A DNA stretch of 36,029 nucleotides from Rhodoplanes elegans (GCF_016653355.1 NZ_NHSK01000141.1:1-36029), one strand, 5' to 3'. Shown: positions 8,372 to 18,243, numbered from the stretch's first letter. Translations and numbers: made by a program. Notes: a model not told the origin generated them from the letters alone.

Positions 8372-9421
8372 ATGATCCGAGAGCGTCGTCTGCGTGCGCA
8401 AGGTCCGTGCGAGCATCGTCCGTGCGAGCATCGGGCGCGAGAGCGTGGCTCGCGCACCGCCCGCGCGGCCGCGCTGGGTCTCGCGCTGGCCTCGCTGGTC
8501 GCGCTCGCCGGCCCGCTGACGACGACGGCCCGGGCGGCCGATCCGGTCTATCCGCCCGGCATCAAGCTCGGCCTCGTCCCGACCGGCAGCCTCAAGGCGA
8601 GCGAGAAGTTTCCGGGCTTCGAGGACGACGAAACCGGCGCCTCGGTGCTGATGCTGGAGGTGACGGGCCAGAGCCTCGCCGACACGGCCAAGCAGATCTC
8701 CCGCGACCGCATCAAGAAGCAGGGCATCGTCGAAGAGACGCGCGAGAGCTTCCCGGCCGGCGGCGAGGGCACGCTGGTGGCCGGTCGCCAGGAGGCGGAC
8801 GGCAAGAAGGTCCGCAAGTGGATCCTGCTGGCGCCGGCCGGCGAGGCCGCCGCCCTGGTCGTCGTCCAGGTGCCGGAGGAGGCCGCCAAGGGCTACCCGG
8901 ACGCGGCGGTGCGCAGCATGCTGGCCTCGGTCGCGCGGCGCGACGCGGTGCCGCTCGAGGAGCAGCTGAGCCTGCTGCCGATCCGCATCGACGAGCTCTC
9001 CGGCATGCGGCCCGTGCGGGTCATCGGCGGCGCCGGCGCGGTGCTCACCGAAGGCCCGAAGGACACGTTCGACGCCGCCGAGCAGCCGATGATGCTGGTC
9101 TCGGTCGGCCGCGGCGGGCCGGAGGAGACGGCGGCGCGCGACACCTTCGCCCGCAACCTGCTGGCCGGCTTCGGCGGCTACAAGGACCTGCGGGTGGTCA
9201 ACGCCGAGATGCTGCGGCTCGGCGGCGGCGGCGCCAACACCCATCAGGTGATGGCGGAGGGCAAGGACCCCAAGACCGACGCGACGATCAAGCTCGTGCA
9301 GTGGATCCGCTTCGGCTCCGGCGCCTATCTGCGCATCCTCGGGGTCGCCCGCGACGACGTCTGGTCGAATGCCTTCCCGCGCTTCCGCGCCGTGCGCGAC
9401 GGGGTCAATCCGCGCGGCTGA
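8372..9421 (+). CDS. Exported protein of unknown function (349 aa)
   Basis: A secreted protein I do not recognise. It has an unusually long, very basic N-region (residues 1-31, about a third Arg), then a hydrophobic core and a probable signal peptidase site near ARA-A (about residue 55). The mature part (about 295 aa) has no membrane segment and no Cys pairs. It has alternating strand-like segments such as ASVLMLEVTG, KWILLAPAG and AALVVVQVP, and a central LPIRIDELSGMRPVRV. A GAGGGA motif 6 nt before the ATG supports the start. The N-region contains an exact tandem duplication of 15 nt (8403-8432), giving the repeated peptide PCEHR. It is convergent with grpE. A periplasmic role is inferred only from the signal sequence. 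Confidence 0.8.
   Translation: MIRERRLRAQGPCEHRPCEHRARERGSRTARAAALGLALASLVALAGPLTTTARAADPVYPPGIKLGLVPTGSLKASEKFPGFEDDETGASVLMLEVTGQSLADTAKQISRDRIKKQGIVEETRESFPAGGEGTLVAGRQEADGKKVRKWILLAPAGEAAALVVVQVPEEAAKGYPDAAVRSMLASVARRDAVPLEEQLSLLPIRIDELSGMRPVRVIGGAGAVLTEGPKDTFDAAEQPMMLVSVGRGGPEETAARDTFARNLLAGFGGYKDLRVVNAEMLRLGGGGANTHQVMAEGKDPKTDATIKLVQWIRFGSGAYLRILGVARDDVWSNAFPRFRAVRDGVNPRG
8403..8432 (+). repeat. Exact 15-bp tandem duplication inside a signal-peptide n-region
   Basis: Two identical consecutive 15-base units (8403-8417, 8418-8432) lie in the 5' coding part of the exported-protein gene. The period keeps the frame and adds five residues, so it is a likely slippage product. Confidence 0.9.
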
Positions 9422-9433
9422 GGCCGCCCGCGT

Positions 9434-9467
9434 CGGCGCCCGGCCGTCTCGCGACGGGCCGGCGCCG
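9434..9467. terminator. Possible bidirectional hairpin between convergent genes
   Basis: A GC-rich stem (about 9434-9445 with 9456-9467, one bulge) lies in the 66-bp gap between the exported-protein gene and grpE, which converge here. There is no T tract on either side, so intrinsic termination is only suggested by position. Confidence 0.4.
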
Positions 9468-9487
9468 TGTGGCAGACGTCCGCGCGA

Positions 9488-10192
9488 TCAGGCCGTGGTG
9501 CCGCCGGGCGGGAGACCCTCGCCGGCGGCCGGGGCCGCCGCTTCGCCCGCGGCGCCGGGGGCGACCTTCGGGCCGCCTTTCGACACGCCGACCAGGGCGG
9601 GCCGCAGCACCCGCTCGCCGATCATGTAGCCGGCCTGCACGACCTGGACGACGGTGCCGTTCGGGGTGGTCTGGTCCGGGATCTCGAACATCGCCTGGTG
9701 GACGTTGGGGTCGAACTTCTGGCCCTGCGGATCGAACCGCTTCACCCCGTTGCGCTCGAAGCCTTTCAGGAGCTCGCGCTCGGTCAGCTCGACGCCTTCG
9801 AGGAAGCTCTTCACCGGCGCCGGCAGGGCGTCGCGGTTCTCCGCGCTCACCGCCTCCAAGGCGCGGCGGAGATTGTCGGCGACGGCGAGCATGTCGCGGG
9901 CGAAGCCGGAGATGCCGTAGGCGCGGGCGTCGGCGACCTCGCGCTCGGTGCGCCGGCGCAGATTCTCCATCTCGGCGAGCGTGCGCAGCAGCCGGTCCTT
10001 GTGCTCGGCGGCCTCCTTGGCGAGCGCCGCGACATCCACCGCCGGGTCTTGCCCGGCAGGATTTTGCGAGCCGGCGGCGGCCTCGGCGTTCGCCGCCGTC
10101 GCGGCATAGGCGGCCGTGGCGGCAGCGGTGTCGGGGGCGCTCGCGCTCGTCGCCTGCTCGGCGGTCGCGGCGCCGGCCTTGTCGTCGGTCAT
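9488..10192 (-). CDS. grpE: Nucleotide exchange factor GrpE
   Basis: The DnaK (Hsp70) co-chaperone that drives ADP release. The protein is 234 aa. An Ala/Thr/Gln-rich disordered N-terminus (1-55) is followed by the long dimerising helix (about 57-105: [20 protein letters not shown]). The four-helix region with [11 protein letters not shown] comes next, and the C-terminal beta domain (about 165-210) carries the family motif [26 protein letters not shown] Gly/Ala/Pro tail closes it. The ATG start is clear. It follows hrcA on the same strand with a 113-bp gap that contains a heat-shock type promoter (10236-10264), so it can be induced on its own. Confidence 0.97.
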   Translation of the reverse strand: MTDDKAGAATAEQATSASAPDTAAATAAYAATAANAEAAAGSQNPAGQDPAVDVAALAKEAAEHKDRLLRTLAEMENLRRRTEREVADARAYGISGFARDMLAVADNLRRALEAVSAENRDALPAPVKSFLEGVELTERELLKGFERNGVKRFDPQGQKFDPNVHQAMFEIPDQTTPNGTVVQVVQAGYMIGERVLRPALVGVSKGGPKVAPGAAGEAAAPAAGEGLPPGGTTA

Positions 10193-10235
10193 GGCGGTCC
10201 GTCCGTCTGTACGTTGATCCGGTTTCGCCCCCGCA

Positions 10236-10264
10236 TATCGGGCGGCCGCGCCGGGAAATCAAGG
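10236..10264 (-). promoter_or_regulatory. Predicted sigma-32 (RpoH) promoter of grpE
   Basis: On the minus strand CTTG (10264-10261) is separated by exactly 18 nt from CCGATAT (10242-10236). This fits the alphaproteobacterial heat-shock pattern CTTG-N17/18-CYTATNT at all defined positions but one. The -10 box ends 44 nt before the grpE start codon. It is a prediction from pattern and position. Confidence 0.6.
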
Positions 10265-10305
10265 ATTTCGGGCGCGGGGCGGGCCGGCCGCGCGGGCGGC
10301 GCGCC

Positions 10306-11379
10306 TCACCCCCCGAGCATCCGGCCGATCACCCGGGCCGTGTAGTCGACCATCGGGACGACGCGGGCGTAGTTGAGGCGGGTCGGGCCGATCACGCCGA
10401 TGACGCCGACGATGCGGCCGGTGCTGTCGCGGTAGGGCGCGATGATGGTCGACGAGCCCGACAGCGAGAACAGCTTGTTCTCCGAGCCGATGAAGATGCG
10501 CACGCCCTCCGCCGATTCGGCCCGACCGAGCAGGTCGACGAGGCCGCGCTGGGTCTCCAGCTCGTCGAACAGCTGGCGCACCCGCTCGAGGTCCTCCAGC
10601 GCGTGCAGGTCCTCCAGGAGATGCGCGTGGCCGCGCACGATCAGCTTGCGGTCGTCGCCGTCGCCGCCCGACCAGCTGGCGAGCCCGGCCGCGACGATCT
10701 TTTGCGTGAGCGCGTCGAGCTCGGCCCGGCCGGCGGCGAGCGCCTGCTCGAGCGCCGCGCGGGCGTCGAGAAGGGTCTGGCCGCGGATGTGGCGGTTGAG
10801 GAAGTTCGTCGCCTCGACCAGGGCCGAGCTCGGCAGGCCGGGCGGCAGGTCGAGGATGCGGTTCTCCACCTGGCCGTCCTCGGCGACCAGCACGACCAGG
10901 GCCCGGGTCGGCTCCAGCCGGACGAACTCGATGTGCTTGAGCCGCGCGTTCGCCTTGGTGGTGAGCACCACGCCGGCGGCCCGGGTGAGACCGGACAGCA
11001 TGGTCGACGCCTCGGTGAGCACGCCTTCCATGGAGCGGCCGACGCCGGCGACCTGGGCCTCGATCGAGCGCCGCTCGTCCTCCGGCAGGTCGCCGACCTG
11101 CATCAGCGCGTCGACGAAGAAGCGCAGCCCGAACTCGGTCGGCAGCCGGCCGGCCGAGGTGTGCGGGGCGTAGATCAGCCCGGCCTGCTCCAGGTCCTGC
11201 ATGACGTTGCGCACCGAGGCGGGCGACAGCGTCATCGGGATCAGCCGCGCGAGGTTGCGCGACCCCACCGGCTCGCCGGTGGCGAGATAGGAGTCGACGA
11301 TGCCGCGGAAGATCTCGCGGGAGCGCTCGTTGAGCTGGACGAGGCTGGGGCTGGCGCCGATCGGAAGGTCCTGGGACAC
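10306..11379 (-). CDS. hrcA: Heat-inducible transcription repressor HrcA
   Basis: A repressor of class I heat-shock genes that binds the CIRCE operator and needs GroEL for activity. The protein is 357 aa. The winged-helix N-terminus covers about 10-85 ([55 protein letters not shown]), and the dimerisation/GAF-like part follows, ending in [22 protein letters not shown] chose the GTG at 11379 (M-S-Q-D-L) because the open frame upstream shows no coding character and there is no nearby ATG; its ribosome-binding site is weak. It is divergent from rph and upstream of grpE, the standard order in this group. I find no CIRCE element in its own upstream region, so its targets (usually groESL) lie elsewhere. 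Confidence 0.95.
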   Translation of the reverse strand: MSQDLPIGASPSLVQLNERSREIFRGIVDSYLATGEPVGSRNLARLIPMTLSPASVRNVMQDLEQAGLIYAPHTSAGRLPTEFGLRFFVDALMQVGDLPEDERRSIEAQVAGVGRSMEGVLTEASTMLSGLTRAAGVVLTTKANARLKHIEFVRLEPTRALVVLVAEDGQVENRILDLPPGLPSSALVEATNFLNRHIRGQTLLDARAALEQALAAGRAELDALTQKIVAAGLASWSGGDGDDRKLIVRGHAHLLEDLHALEDLERVRQLFDELETQRGLVDLLGRAESAEGVRIFIGSENKLFSLSGSSTIIAPYRDSTGRIVGVIGVIGPTRLNYARVVPMVDYTARVIGRMLGG

Positions 11380-11640
11380 TTGGCTTGGCTCGGCTCGCTC
11401 TGGACTGACGGGTTCGGCCTCCAGATTTGTCCCTCGGCCCGGGCGAGCGCAAGCCGCAGAGCGTTCGTGGCCGGGGACCACCGACAGCCGCCCCTTGCCG
11501 CCCGCAGCCCGGCGACCTAAAAGCGAGCCGCCGATCGCTCTTCCCGCGGCCCCGCCGCGCGGCCGATCGCACCATGCCCACAGCGACCCCGTCCCCGGCG
11601 ACCTCGCCGTCGTTCCGTCGCTTCGCCCGAGGAGCCGTCC
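11380..11640. other. Divergent intergenic region hrcA / rph
   Basis: 261 bp with no convincing gene. It must hold the promoters of both hrcA and rph. It contains short repeats (GGCTTGGCTCGGCTCG near 11382) but no CIRCE palindrome (TTAGCACTC / GAGTGCTAA) and no clear sigma-32 box. Confidence 0.5.
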
Positions 11641-12354
11641 ATGCGTCCGAGCCACCGCCAGCCCGACGAGCTGCGTGCCGTCTCGCTCGAACGCGCCGTG
11701 GTGAAATATGCCGAGGGCTCCTGCTTCGTGAAGTTCGGCGACACCCATGTGCTGGTCACCGCCACGCTGGAGGACCGCCTGCCGCCGTGGCTCAAGGGTC
11801 AGGCGCGCGGCTGGGTGACGGCCGAGTACGGCATGCTGCCGCGGGCGACCTCGGAGCGCACCCGGCGCGAGTCGTCGGCCGGCAAGCAGTCGGGCCGCAC
11901 CGTCGAGATCCAGCGGCTGATCGGCCGATCCTTGCGCGCCGTCGTCGACCTCGAGGCGCTCGGCGAGCGCCAGATCACGGTCGACTGCGACGTCATCCAG
12001 GCCGACGGCGGCACCCGCACGGCCTCGATCACGGGCGCCTGGGTCGCCCTGCACGACTGCCTCGCCTGGATGAAGGCGCGCGACATGCTGCGCGGCGAGG
12101 TTCTTCGCGATCACGTCGCCGCGGTGTCGTGCGGCGTCCACAACGGCCTCGCCGTGCTCGACCTCGACTATGCCGAGGACTCGCAGGCCGACACCGACGC
12201 CAACTTCGTGCTGACCGGCAACGGCGGCATCGTCGAGATCCAGGGCACGGCCGAGCGCGAGCCGTTCAGCGAGGCCCAGTTCCTCAGCCTGCTGGCGCTC
12301 GCCCGCAAGGGCGTCGGCCGGCTGGTCGAGCTGCAGAAAATGGCGGTGATGTGA
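11641..12354 (+). CDS. rph: Ribonuclease PH
   Basis: A phosphorolytic 3'-5' exoribonuclease that trims the 3' ends of tRNA precursors. At 237 aa it is the full family length. The single RNase PH domain is intact: [11 protein letters not shown] at the start, [17 protein letters not shown], and [20 protein letters not shown], with the basic surface used for substrate and phosphate binding. [18 protein letters not shown] and [23 protein letters not shown] follow. The start ATG has GAGGAG 6-7 nt upstream. Its stop overlaps the rdgB GTG by 4 nt, and the two form an operon with hemW that diverges from hrcA. Confidence 0.97.
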   Translation: MRPSHRQPDELRAVSLERAVVKYAEGSCFVKFGDTHVLVTATLEDRLPPWLKGQARGWVTAEYGMLPRATSERTRRESSAGKQSGRTVEIQRLIGRSLRAVVDLEALGERQITVDCDVIQADGGTRTASITGAWVALHDCLAWMKARDMLRGEVLRDHVAAVSCGVHNGLAVLDLDYAEDSQADTDANFVLTGNGGIVEIQGTAEREPFSEAQFLSLLALARKGVGRLVELQKMAVM

Positions 12355-12998
12355 GCGAGACGGCGCATCGTGTGCTGACCGGCCGGCTGGTCGTCGCGAC
12401 CCACAACGCCGGCAAGCTGCGCGAGATGCGCGAGCTCTTGGCGCCCTACGGCATCGAGGCCGTGTCGGCCGGCGAGCTCGGCCTGCCCGAGCCGGACGAG
12501 ACCGGCACCACCTTCGTCGAGAACGCCCACATCAAGGCGGCGGCCGCCGCCGCCGCGACCGGCCTGCCGGCCTTCTCGGACGACTCGGGACTCGTGGTCG
12601 ACGCGCTCGACGGGGCGCCCGGCATCCACTCGGCCCGTTGGGCCGGGCCGGACAAGGACTTTCTCCGGGCGATGGCCGACATCCACGCGAAGCTCGTGGC
12701 GCGCGGTGCGACCGCGCCGGAGCAGCGCCGCGCCCATTTCGTCTCGGCCCTCTGCCTCGCCTGGCCGGACGGCCACCGCGAGGATTTTTTGGCCCGCGTC
12801 GACGGCGTGCTGGTGTGGCCGCCGCGTGGAAACCTCGGCTTCGGCTACGACCCGATGTTCTTGCCCGATGGCCACGACCGCACCTTCGGCGAGATGCCGG
12901 CCGAGGAGAAGCACGGGTTGCCGCCCATCGGAAAAGGCCTCTCGCATCGGGCCCGCGCCTTCGTGATGCTGGCGGAGGCGTGCCTTGAGCGACGCTGA
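12351..12998 (+). CDS. rdgB: dITP/XTP pyrophosphatase (RdgB/HAM1 family)
   Basis: Hydrolyses non-canonical purine nucleoside triphosphates (dITP, XTP) to monophosphates so they are not built into DNA or RNA. The protein is 215 aa. Typical motifs are [17 protein letters not shown] near the N-terminus, [25 protein letters not shown] (metal and base binding), [12 protein letters not shown], and SHRARAF near the end. The start is a GTG placed in a 4-nt overlap (GTGA) with the rph stop, which indicates translational coupling. Its own 3' end overlaps the hemW start by 14 nt. Confidence 0.96.
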   Translation: MSETAHRVLTGRLVVATHNAGKLREMRELLAPYGIEAVSAGELGLPEPDETGTTFVENAHIKAAAAAAATGLPAFSDDSGLVVDALDGAPGIHSARWAGPDKDFLRAMADIHAKLVARGATAPEQRRAHFVSALCLAWPDGHREDFLARVDGVLVWPPRGNLGFGYDPMFLPDGHDRTFGEMPAEEKHGLPPIGKGLSHRARAFVMLAEACLERR

Positions 12999-14190
12999 CC
13001 TCATGGAGCGCCCCGTGCTGGATCGCGTGACCGAGCCCCGCGAGGACGTGCCCTTCGGGGTCTACGTCCATTGGCCGTTCTGCCTGTCGAAGTGCCCCTA
13101 TTGCGACTTCAACAGCCATGTCCGTCACGTTGCCGTCGAGCAGGACCGCTTCGCCCGCGCCTTCGCGGCCGAGATCGCCACCACGGCCGAGCGGATCGGG
13201 CGTCGCACCGTGTCGACCATCTTCTTCGGCGGCGGCACGCCCTCGCTGATGAAGCCGGAGACGGTCGGTGCCGTACTCGACGCCATCGCGAGGCACTGGA
13301 CCGTGGCGCCGGACGCCGAGATCTCGCTCGAGGCCAACCCGACCTCGGTCGAGGCGGAGCGGTTCCGCGGGTTTCGGACGGCGGGGGTGAACCGGGTTTC
13401 ACTCGGCGTCCAAGCATTGGACGATGATTCGCTGAAGGCGCTGGGGCGGCTTCACACGGCCTCGGAGGCCATGGCGGCGGTCGGCACGGCGCGAAAAATC
13501 TTCGACCGGTACTCGTTCGACCTGATCTATGCCCGGCCCGGCCAGGGCGTGGCGGCGTGGGCCGCCGAGCTGCGGCGCGCCATCGCCGAGGCGGCCGAGC
13601 ATCTTTCGCTCTATCAGCTCACCATCGAGCCCGACACGCCGTTCGAGGCTCTGGAGCGGGCCGGCAAGCTCGCCGTGCCGGGCGACACGATCGCGCGGCA
13701 TCTGTTCGACGTCACCCAGGAGGTCTGCGCCGCGGCGGGGCTGCCGGCCTACGAGGTGTCGAACCACGCCCGTCCGGGCGCCGAGTGCCGCCACAACCTC
13801 GTCTATTGGCGCTACGGCGAGTATGCCGGCATCGGTCCGGGCGCCCATGGCCGCCTGCTCGATCCCGCCGGCCGGCGCTTCGCCACGGCGACCGAGCGGC
13901 GCCCCGAGGCGTGGCTGGCGCAGGTCGAGGCGGCGGGCCATGGCCTCGTCGTCGACGAGGTGGTGACGCGGCCCGAGCAGGCCGACGAGTTCCTGCTGAT
14001 GGGGCTGCGGCTCACCGAGGGCATCGACCCGAAGCGCTTCGAAAAGATCGCCGGCCGCCCGCTCGACCCGGCCCGCATCGCCGACCTGATGTCCTACGGC
14101 TTCGTCGAGTCGATGCCGAACGGCCGGCTGCGCGTCACCCGCTCCGGCTTCCCGGTGCTCGACGCCGTGGTGGCGGATCTGGCGGCCTAG
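12985..14190 (+). CDS. hemW: Radical SAM family heme chaperone HemW
   Basis: A radical-SAM protein of the HemW group. HemW binds heme and passes it to membrane respiratory proteins; it is often mis-annotated as oxygen-independent coproporphyrinogen oxidase. The protein is 401 aa. The [4Fe-4S] motif is C33-LSK-C37-PY-C40, followed by [10 protein letters not shown] (SAM binding), NRVSLGVQ, and the HemW C-terminal domain ([34 protein letters not shown]). The size is that of HemW, shorter than HemN. A TTG start at 12985 is favoured because GGAGG lies 6 nt ahead, inside rdgB; an ATG at 13003 is the alternative. A heme-handling role agrees with the ccm cluster in the same window, although they are far apart. 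Confidence 0.93.
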   Translation: MSDADLMERPVLDRVTEPREDVPFGVYVHWPFCLSKCPYCDFNSHVRHVAVEQDRFARAFAAEIATTAERIGRRTVSTIFFGGGTPSLMKPETVGAVLDAIARHWTVAPDAEISLEANPTSVEAERFRGFRTAGVNRVSLGVQALDDDSLKALGRLHTASEAMAAVGTARKIFDRYSFDLIYARPGQGVAAWAAELRRAIAEAAEHLSLYQLTIEPDTPFEALERAGKLAVPGDTIARHLFDVTQEVCAAAGLPAYEVSNHARPGAECRHNLVYWRYGEYAGIGPGAHGRLLDPAGRRFATATERRPEAWLAQVEAAGHGLVVDEVVTRPEQADEFLLMGLRLTEGIDPKRFEKIAGRPLDPARIADLMSYGFVESMPNGRLRVTRSGFPVLDAVVADLAA

Positions 14191-14261
14191 ACGCGCCCCG
14201 GCGCCGGCGGCGCTGCGTCCCCTGTGGCGACTTTCCGACCCGCCCACCGCCGCGTCCGGCC

Positions 14262-14292
14262 CTTGACGGTCGATGGTTAATCGCGCCTTAAC
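14262..14292 (+). promoter_or_regulatory. CtrA-type box upstream of aminotransferase-ftsK
   Basis: TTAA (14277-14280), exactly 7 nt, then TTAAC (14288-14292) is a full match to the alphaproteobacterial CtrA consensus TTAA-N7-TTAAC. It is also part of a 6-bp-arm inverted repeat (GGTTAA / TTAACC, 14275-14293). A CTTGAC hexamer at 14262-14267 could serve as a -35 element, but the -10 that would pair with it is poor. The site lies 72-88 nt before the ATG at 14365 and in front of the run leading to ftsK. Binding is inferred from the pattern. Confidence 0.6.
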
Positions 14293-14364
14293 CTCGCCCC
14301 CTCTAAGCTTCACCCCGACGTGGCCGCGCCGTCCGGCGCGCCCGCCCACGAGCCGCACGATCCG

Positions 14365-15594
14365 ATGTCCATGACCTCCGCCGCCTGTGCGCCCTCGGCC
14401 TCGCCCGCGAGGCCGCCCGACACCCGCTCGCCCTTCGTGCGGCTCACCGAGCTGCTCGCGGGCGTCGTGCCGGCGCAGGCGCCCATCAACCTGTCGATCG
14501 GCGAGCCGCAGCACCCAATCCCGCCCTTCGTGAAGGACGCGCTGGTCGCCGATCTCGCCTCGCTCGGCCGCTACCCGGCCGGCAAGGGCACCGATGCGTT
14601 CCGCGAGGCCGCCGCTGGCTGGCTGACGCGGCGCTACGGCCTGCCGCGCCCGGTCGACGCGGCGAGCGAGGTGCTGGTTCTGTGCGGCACCCGCGAGGGC
14701 CTGTTTCTCGGCGCCATCGCGGCGAAACGCTGGGTCGAGGCGCGGCGCGGCCCGCTGCCCGGCAAGCCCGCCATCCTGGTGCCGAACCCGTTCTACGCCG
14801 CCTATCCGGCCGGCGGCACGGCGGCCGACTGCGAGGTCGTCTACATGCCGGCCTGGAAACACAACGGCTTCCTGCCCGACTTCGATGCGCTCGACGACGC
14901 GCTGCTCGCCCGCACCGTGGCGCTCTACATCGCCTCGCCGGCCAATCCGCAGGGGGCCGTCGCCGACCTCGACTATCTGGCCCGCCTGCTGGCGCTCGCC
15001 CGCAAGCACGGTTTTCTCGTCTTCGCCGACGAGTGCTACTCGGAGATCTATACCCGCGAAGCACCGCCCGGGATCCTTCAGGCCGCGGGCGCCGACTTCT
15101 CCAACGCCGTCGTGTTCCAGTCGCTGTCGAAGCGCTCGAACCTGCCCGGCCTGCGGGTCGGCTTCGCGGCGGGCGACGCGGCGTTCCTGCAAAAGTTCCT
15201 CGATCTGCGCAACGTCGCGGCCCCGCAGGTGCCGGGCGTCGCCCAGGCCGTGGCGGCCGCGGCCTACGCGGACGAGGACCACGTGGAGGAGAACCGCCGC
15301 CTCTACGCGCGAAAATTCGATCTCGCCGACCAGATCGTCGGCGATCGCTGGGGCTATGTGCGTCCCGCCGGCGGCTTCTATCTATGGCTCGACGTCGCCG
15401 CGCTCGGCGGCAGCGAGGCCGTGACGCTGAAGCTGTGGCGGGAGGCCGGCGTGCGCGTGCTGCCGGGCCGCTACATCGCGCGCGACCAGGCCGACGGCAG
15501 CAATCCGGGGGCCGACTACATCCGGCTCGCGATGGTTCAGAACGAGGAGACCACGGCCGAGGCGTTGCACCGCCTCGTCGCCGTGCTGGGCTGA
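14365..15594 (+). CDS. Class I/II aminotransferase (succinyldiaminopimelate transaminase-like)
   Basis: A PLP-dependent fold-type I aminotransferase of 409 aa. The cofactor Schiff-base lysine is Lys256 in SLSKRSNLPGLRVGF. Other family marks are INLSIGEPQHP, GRYPAGKGT, VLVLCGTREGLFL, NPFYAAYPAGG, IASPANPQGA and the D/Y pair FADECYSEIY. A C-terminal Arg in the DYIRLAM segment should hold the substrate carboxylate. It most resembles DapC-type N-succinyl-diaminopimelate aminotransferases of the lysine / peptidoglycan precursor pathway, but substrate specificity cannot be read from sequence. I prefer the ATG at 14365 over a GTG at 14320 because the predicted promoter region would place the transcript start near 14320; an ATG at 14371 is also possible. 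ftsK follows after 62 nt and is probably co-transcribed. Confidence 0.88.
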   Translation: MSMTSAACAPSASPARPPDTRSPFVRLTELLAGVVPAQAPINLSIGEPQHPIPPFVKDALVADLASLGRYPAGKGTDAFREAAAGWLTRRYGLPRPVDAASEVLVLCGTREGLFLGAIAAKRWVEARRGPLPGKPAILVPNPFYAAYPAGGTAADCEVVYMPAWKHNGFLPDFDALDDALLARTVALYIASPANPQGAVADLDYLARLLALARKHGFLVFADECYSEIYTREAPPGILQAAGADFSNAVVFQSLSKRSNLPGLRVGFAAGDAAFLQKFLDLRNVAAPQVPGVAQAVAAAAYADEDHVEENRRLYARKFDLADQIVGDRWGYVRPAGGFYLWLDVAALGGSEAVTLKLWREAGVRVLPGRYIARDQADGSNPGADYIRLAMVQNEETTAEALHRLVAVLG

Positions 15595-15656
15595 GCTCGA
15601 CCTTTTGAGACACGGCGGTCGCATTCCGCGGCCGCCCGGGCAGACACGGGGACGCA

Positions 15657-18194
15657 ATGCCCGCAATGCAGCGCCGAGTCGGAGCGGCGACCCTGCTGCC
15701 GGACGAGCTCCGGGCCGGGCTGGAGCGGCGCGTCCGCCAGCTCGTCGGGCTCGTGCTGGTCGGCCTCGCCATGCTGTGCACGGCGGCGCTCGTCACCTGG
15801 TCGGTGAAGGATCCGAGCCTCAGCCACGCCACCGCGGCGCCGGTGCGCAACCTGCTCGGCGCCCCCGGCGCCATCGCGGCCGACCTGTTCATGCAGCTGT
15901 TCGGCCTCGCCACCCTGGCGCTGGTCGGTCCGGTCGCCGCCTGGGGCTGGCGGCTCGCCCATCTGCGCCGGTTCGACCGCGAGAAGTGGCGGGTGCTGGC
16001 CTGGGGGCTCGGCGCGCCGCTCGCCGCCGGCTTCGCGGCCTGCCTGCCGCGCAGCGCCGCCTGGCCGCTGCCGAGCGGCCTCGGCGGCGTGATCGGCGAT
16101 GTCCTGGTGCGCGGCCCGACGGCGGTGCTGCCGGCCGGCGTCGGCGTCACGGTCCTGGCCGCCGTGTATGGCGCGCTGGCGGTCGCCGCGCTCCTGTTCG
16201 CCAGCGGTGTCGGCTTCGCCGAGGCCGATCCCGACGCCCCGGTCGCCAAGGCCAAGCCGGCGCCCAAGAAGGCCGCCCCGCCGCCGCCGCCGGCCGCAGA
16301 CCCCGAGACGGACGAGGACGACGACTCGAGGGCCGACCGCGCCTCGATCTCGCTCGGCTTCGTGGTGCATTCGCTGCTCAGCCTCAAGGCGCGGGCGCTG
16401 CGGCTGGCCCGGCACGGCGTCCTTGCCGGCATCAAGCTCGCGAAGACCACGCGCGAGCCCGACATCGATCACCGCACCTTCGAGCGGCGCGAGCCGCGCT
16501 TCGAAGGCGACACCGGCGAGCCGGTCGAACGGCGCGCCTACGACGAGACGCCGCCCTTCGGCGAGGCCCAGGAGCCGGAGGTCGAGGACGAGATCGAGGA
16601 GGAGCCGGCGCCCAAGCGCGCGGCCAAGAAGCTGCCGCCGCCCAAGAAGCCGCCCGCCAAGGCCAAGGCGAGCGAGTACGAGCTGCCCTCCGTCAACCTG
16701 CTCGCCGCCCCGAAGGCGTCGGACCGCCACGCCCCGTCGATGGACCTGATCAAGGCCAACGAGGCGTCGCTGCAGACCGTGCTGGGCGATTTCGGCGTGC
16801 GCGGCGAAATCCTCGACGCACATCCCGGGCCGGTCGTCACGCTGTACGAGCTGGAGCCGGCGCCCGGCATCAAATCGTCGCGGGTGATCGGGCTCGCCGA
16901 CGACATCGCCCGCTCGATGAGCGCCGTGTCGGCCCGCGTCGCCGTGGTGCCGGGCCGCAACGTGATCGGCATCGAGCTGCCCAACGCGACGCGCGAGAAG
17001 ATCTATCTGCGCGAGATGCTGGCGGCCGAGCAGTATCACGACTCCTCGGCCAAGCTGCCGCTCTGTCTCGGCAAGACGATCGGCGGCGATCCCGTCATCG
17101 TCGACCTCGCCCGCATGCCGCATCTGCTGATCGCCGGCACCACCGGCTCGGGCAAGTCGGTCGCCGTCAACACCATGATCCTCAGCCTGCTGTACCGGCT
17201 GCGGCCGGACCAGTGCCGGCTGATCATGGTCGATCCCAAGATGCTCGAACTGTCCGTCTACGACGGCATCCCGCATCTCCTCACGCCGGTCGTCACCGAT
17301 CCGAAGAAGGCCGTGGTCGCGCTGAAATGGGCGGTGCGCGAGATGGAGAGCCGCTACAAGAAGCTCTCCAAGGTCGGGGTGCGCAACATCGACGGCTACA
17401 ACGCCCGCCTCCAGGAGGCGAAGGCCAAGGGCGAGCGCCTGTCGCGCACCGTGCACACCGGCTACGACAAGGAGACCGGCACGGCCATCTACGAGACCGA
17501 GGAGCTCGACCTCGAGCCGCTGCCCTACATCGTCGTCGTGGTCGACGAGATGGCCGACCTGATGATGGTCGCCGGCAAGGACATCGAGGGCGCCGTGCAG
17601 CGCCTCGCCCAGATGGCGCGTGCCGCCGGCATCCACGTCATCATCGCGACGCAGCGCCCCTCGGTCGACGTCATCACCGGCACCATCAAGGCGAACTTCC
17701 CGACCCGCATCTCCTTCCAGGTGACGTCGAAGATCGACAGCCGCACCATCCTGGGCGAGCAGGGCGCCGAGCAGCTCCTCGGCCAGGGCGACATGCTCTA
17801 CATGGCGGGCGGCGGCCGCATCAGCCGCGTTCACGGTCCCTTCGTGTCGGACGAGGAAGTGGAGAAGATCGTCCGCCACCTGCAGGCGCAGGGCACCCCG
17901 CAATATGTCGAGGAGGTCACGGCCGAGGAACCCGAGGGCGGCGACGGCGAGGCCGTGTTCGACGGCACCGCGATGGGCCAGGAGGGCGGCGACCTCTACC
18001 AGCAGGCCGTCCAGGTGGTGCTGCGCGACCGCAAGGCGTCGACGAGCTACATCCAGCGCCGCCTCCAGGTCGGCTACAACAAGGCCGCCTCGCTGATGGA
18101 GCGGATGGAGCAGGAAGGCATCGTCGGCCAGGCCAACCACGCCGGAAAGCGCGAGATTCTGGTGGGCGGGGAGGGCGGCGAGGACAGTTTCTGA
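15657..18194 (+). CDS. ftsK: DNA translocase FtsK
   Basis: A septal DNA pump that clears the chromosome terminus through the closing septum and activates XerCD recombination at dif. The protein is 845 aa. Four predicted membrane segments lie at about residues 28-50, 72-98, 115-130 and 155-182. An acidic, Pro/Ala/Lys-rich linker (about 195-345) follows, then the alpha/beta motor with Walker A GTTGSGKS (494-501), Walker [11 protein letters not shown] (about 626-635) and FPTRISFQV. The C-terminal gamma winged helix (about 775-845: [17 protein letters not shown]) reads KOPS sequences. The full domain set is present. It lies between the aminotransferase and lolA on the same strand, the normal order in this group, downstream of a CtrA box. 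Confidence 0.97.
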   Translation: MPAMQRRVGAATLLPDELRAGLERRVRQLVGLVLVGLAMLCTAALVTWSVKDPSLSHATAAPVRNLLGAPGAIAADLFMQLFGLATLALVGPVAAWGWRLAHLRRFDREKWRVLAWGLGAPLAAGFAACLPRSAAWPLPSGLGGVIGDVLVRGPTAVLPAGVGVTVLAAVYGALAVAALLFASGVGFAEADPDAPVAKAKPAPKKAAPPPPPAADPETDEDDDSRADRASISLGFVVHSLLSLKARALRLARHGVLAGIKLAKTTREPDIDHRTFERREPRFEGDTGEPVERRAYDETPPFGEAQEPEVEDEIEEEPAPKRAAKKLPPPKKPPAKAKASEYELPSVNLLAAPKASDRHAPSMDLIKANEASLQTVLGDFGVRGEILDAHPGPVVTLYELEPAPGIKSSRVIGLADDIARSMSAVSARVAVVPGRNVIGIELPNATREKIYLREMLAAEQYHDSSAKLPLCLGKTIGGDPVIVDLARMPHLLIAGTTGSGKSVAVNTMILSLLYRLRPDQCRLIMVDPKMLELSVYDGIPHLLTPVVTDPKKAVVALKWAVREMESRYKKLSKVGVRNIDGYNARLQEAKAKGERLSRTVHTGYDKETGTAIYETEELDLEPLPYIVVVVDEMADLMMVAGKDIEGAVQRLAQMARAAGIHVIIATQRPSVDVITGTIKANFPTRISFQVTSKIDSRTILGEQGAEQLLGQGDMLYMAGGGRISRVHGPFVSDEEVEKIVRHLQAQGTPQYVEEVTAEEPEGGDGEAVFDGTAMGQEGGDLYQQAVQVVLRDRKASTSYIQRRLQVGYNKAASLMERMEQEGIVGQANHAGKREILVGGEGGEDSF

Positions 18195-18243
18195 GCGACC
18201 CGCTATGCTGGCTCATGGCCGTGCGGCGAGTCGCGCCCGAGCA

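Noticed and set aside
7825-11520. A 1231-codon open frame on the plus strand, and similar very long open frames opposite most genes
   Set aside because: It overlaps well-supported genes (grpE, hrcA) in antisense and the exported protein in another frame, and its composition (Arg/Ala/Gly/Pro) is that of GC-rich shadow frames with no recognisable domain.
11380-11640. CIRCE operator near hrcA
   Set aside because: No TTAGCACTC / GAGTGCTAA-like inverted repeat is present on either strand of this gap.
12985-14190. Oxygen-independent coproporphyrinogen III oxidase (HemN)
   Set aside because: Length, start region and the C-terminal GIGPGAHG domain are those of HemW, which does not have the oxidase activity.
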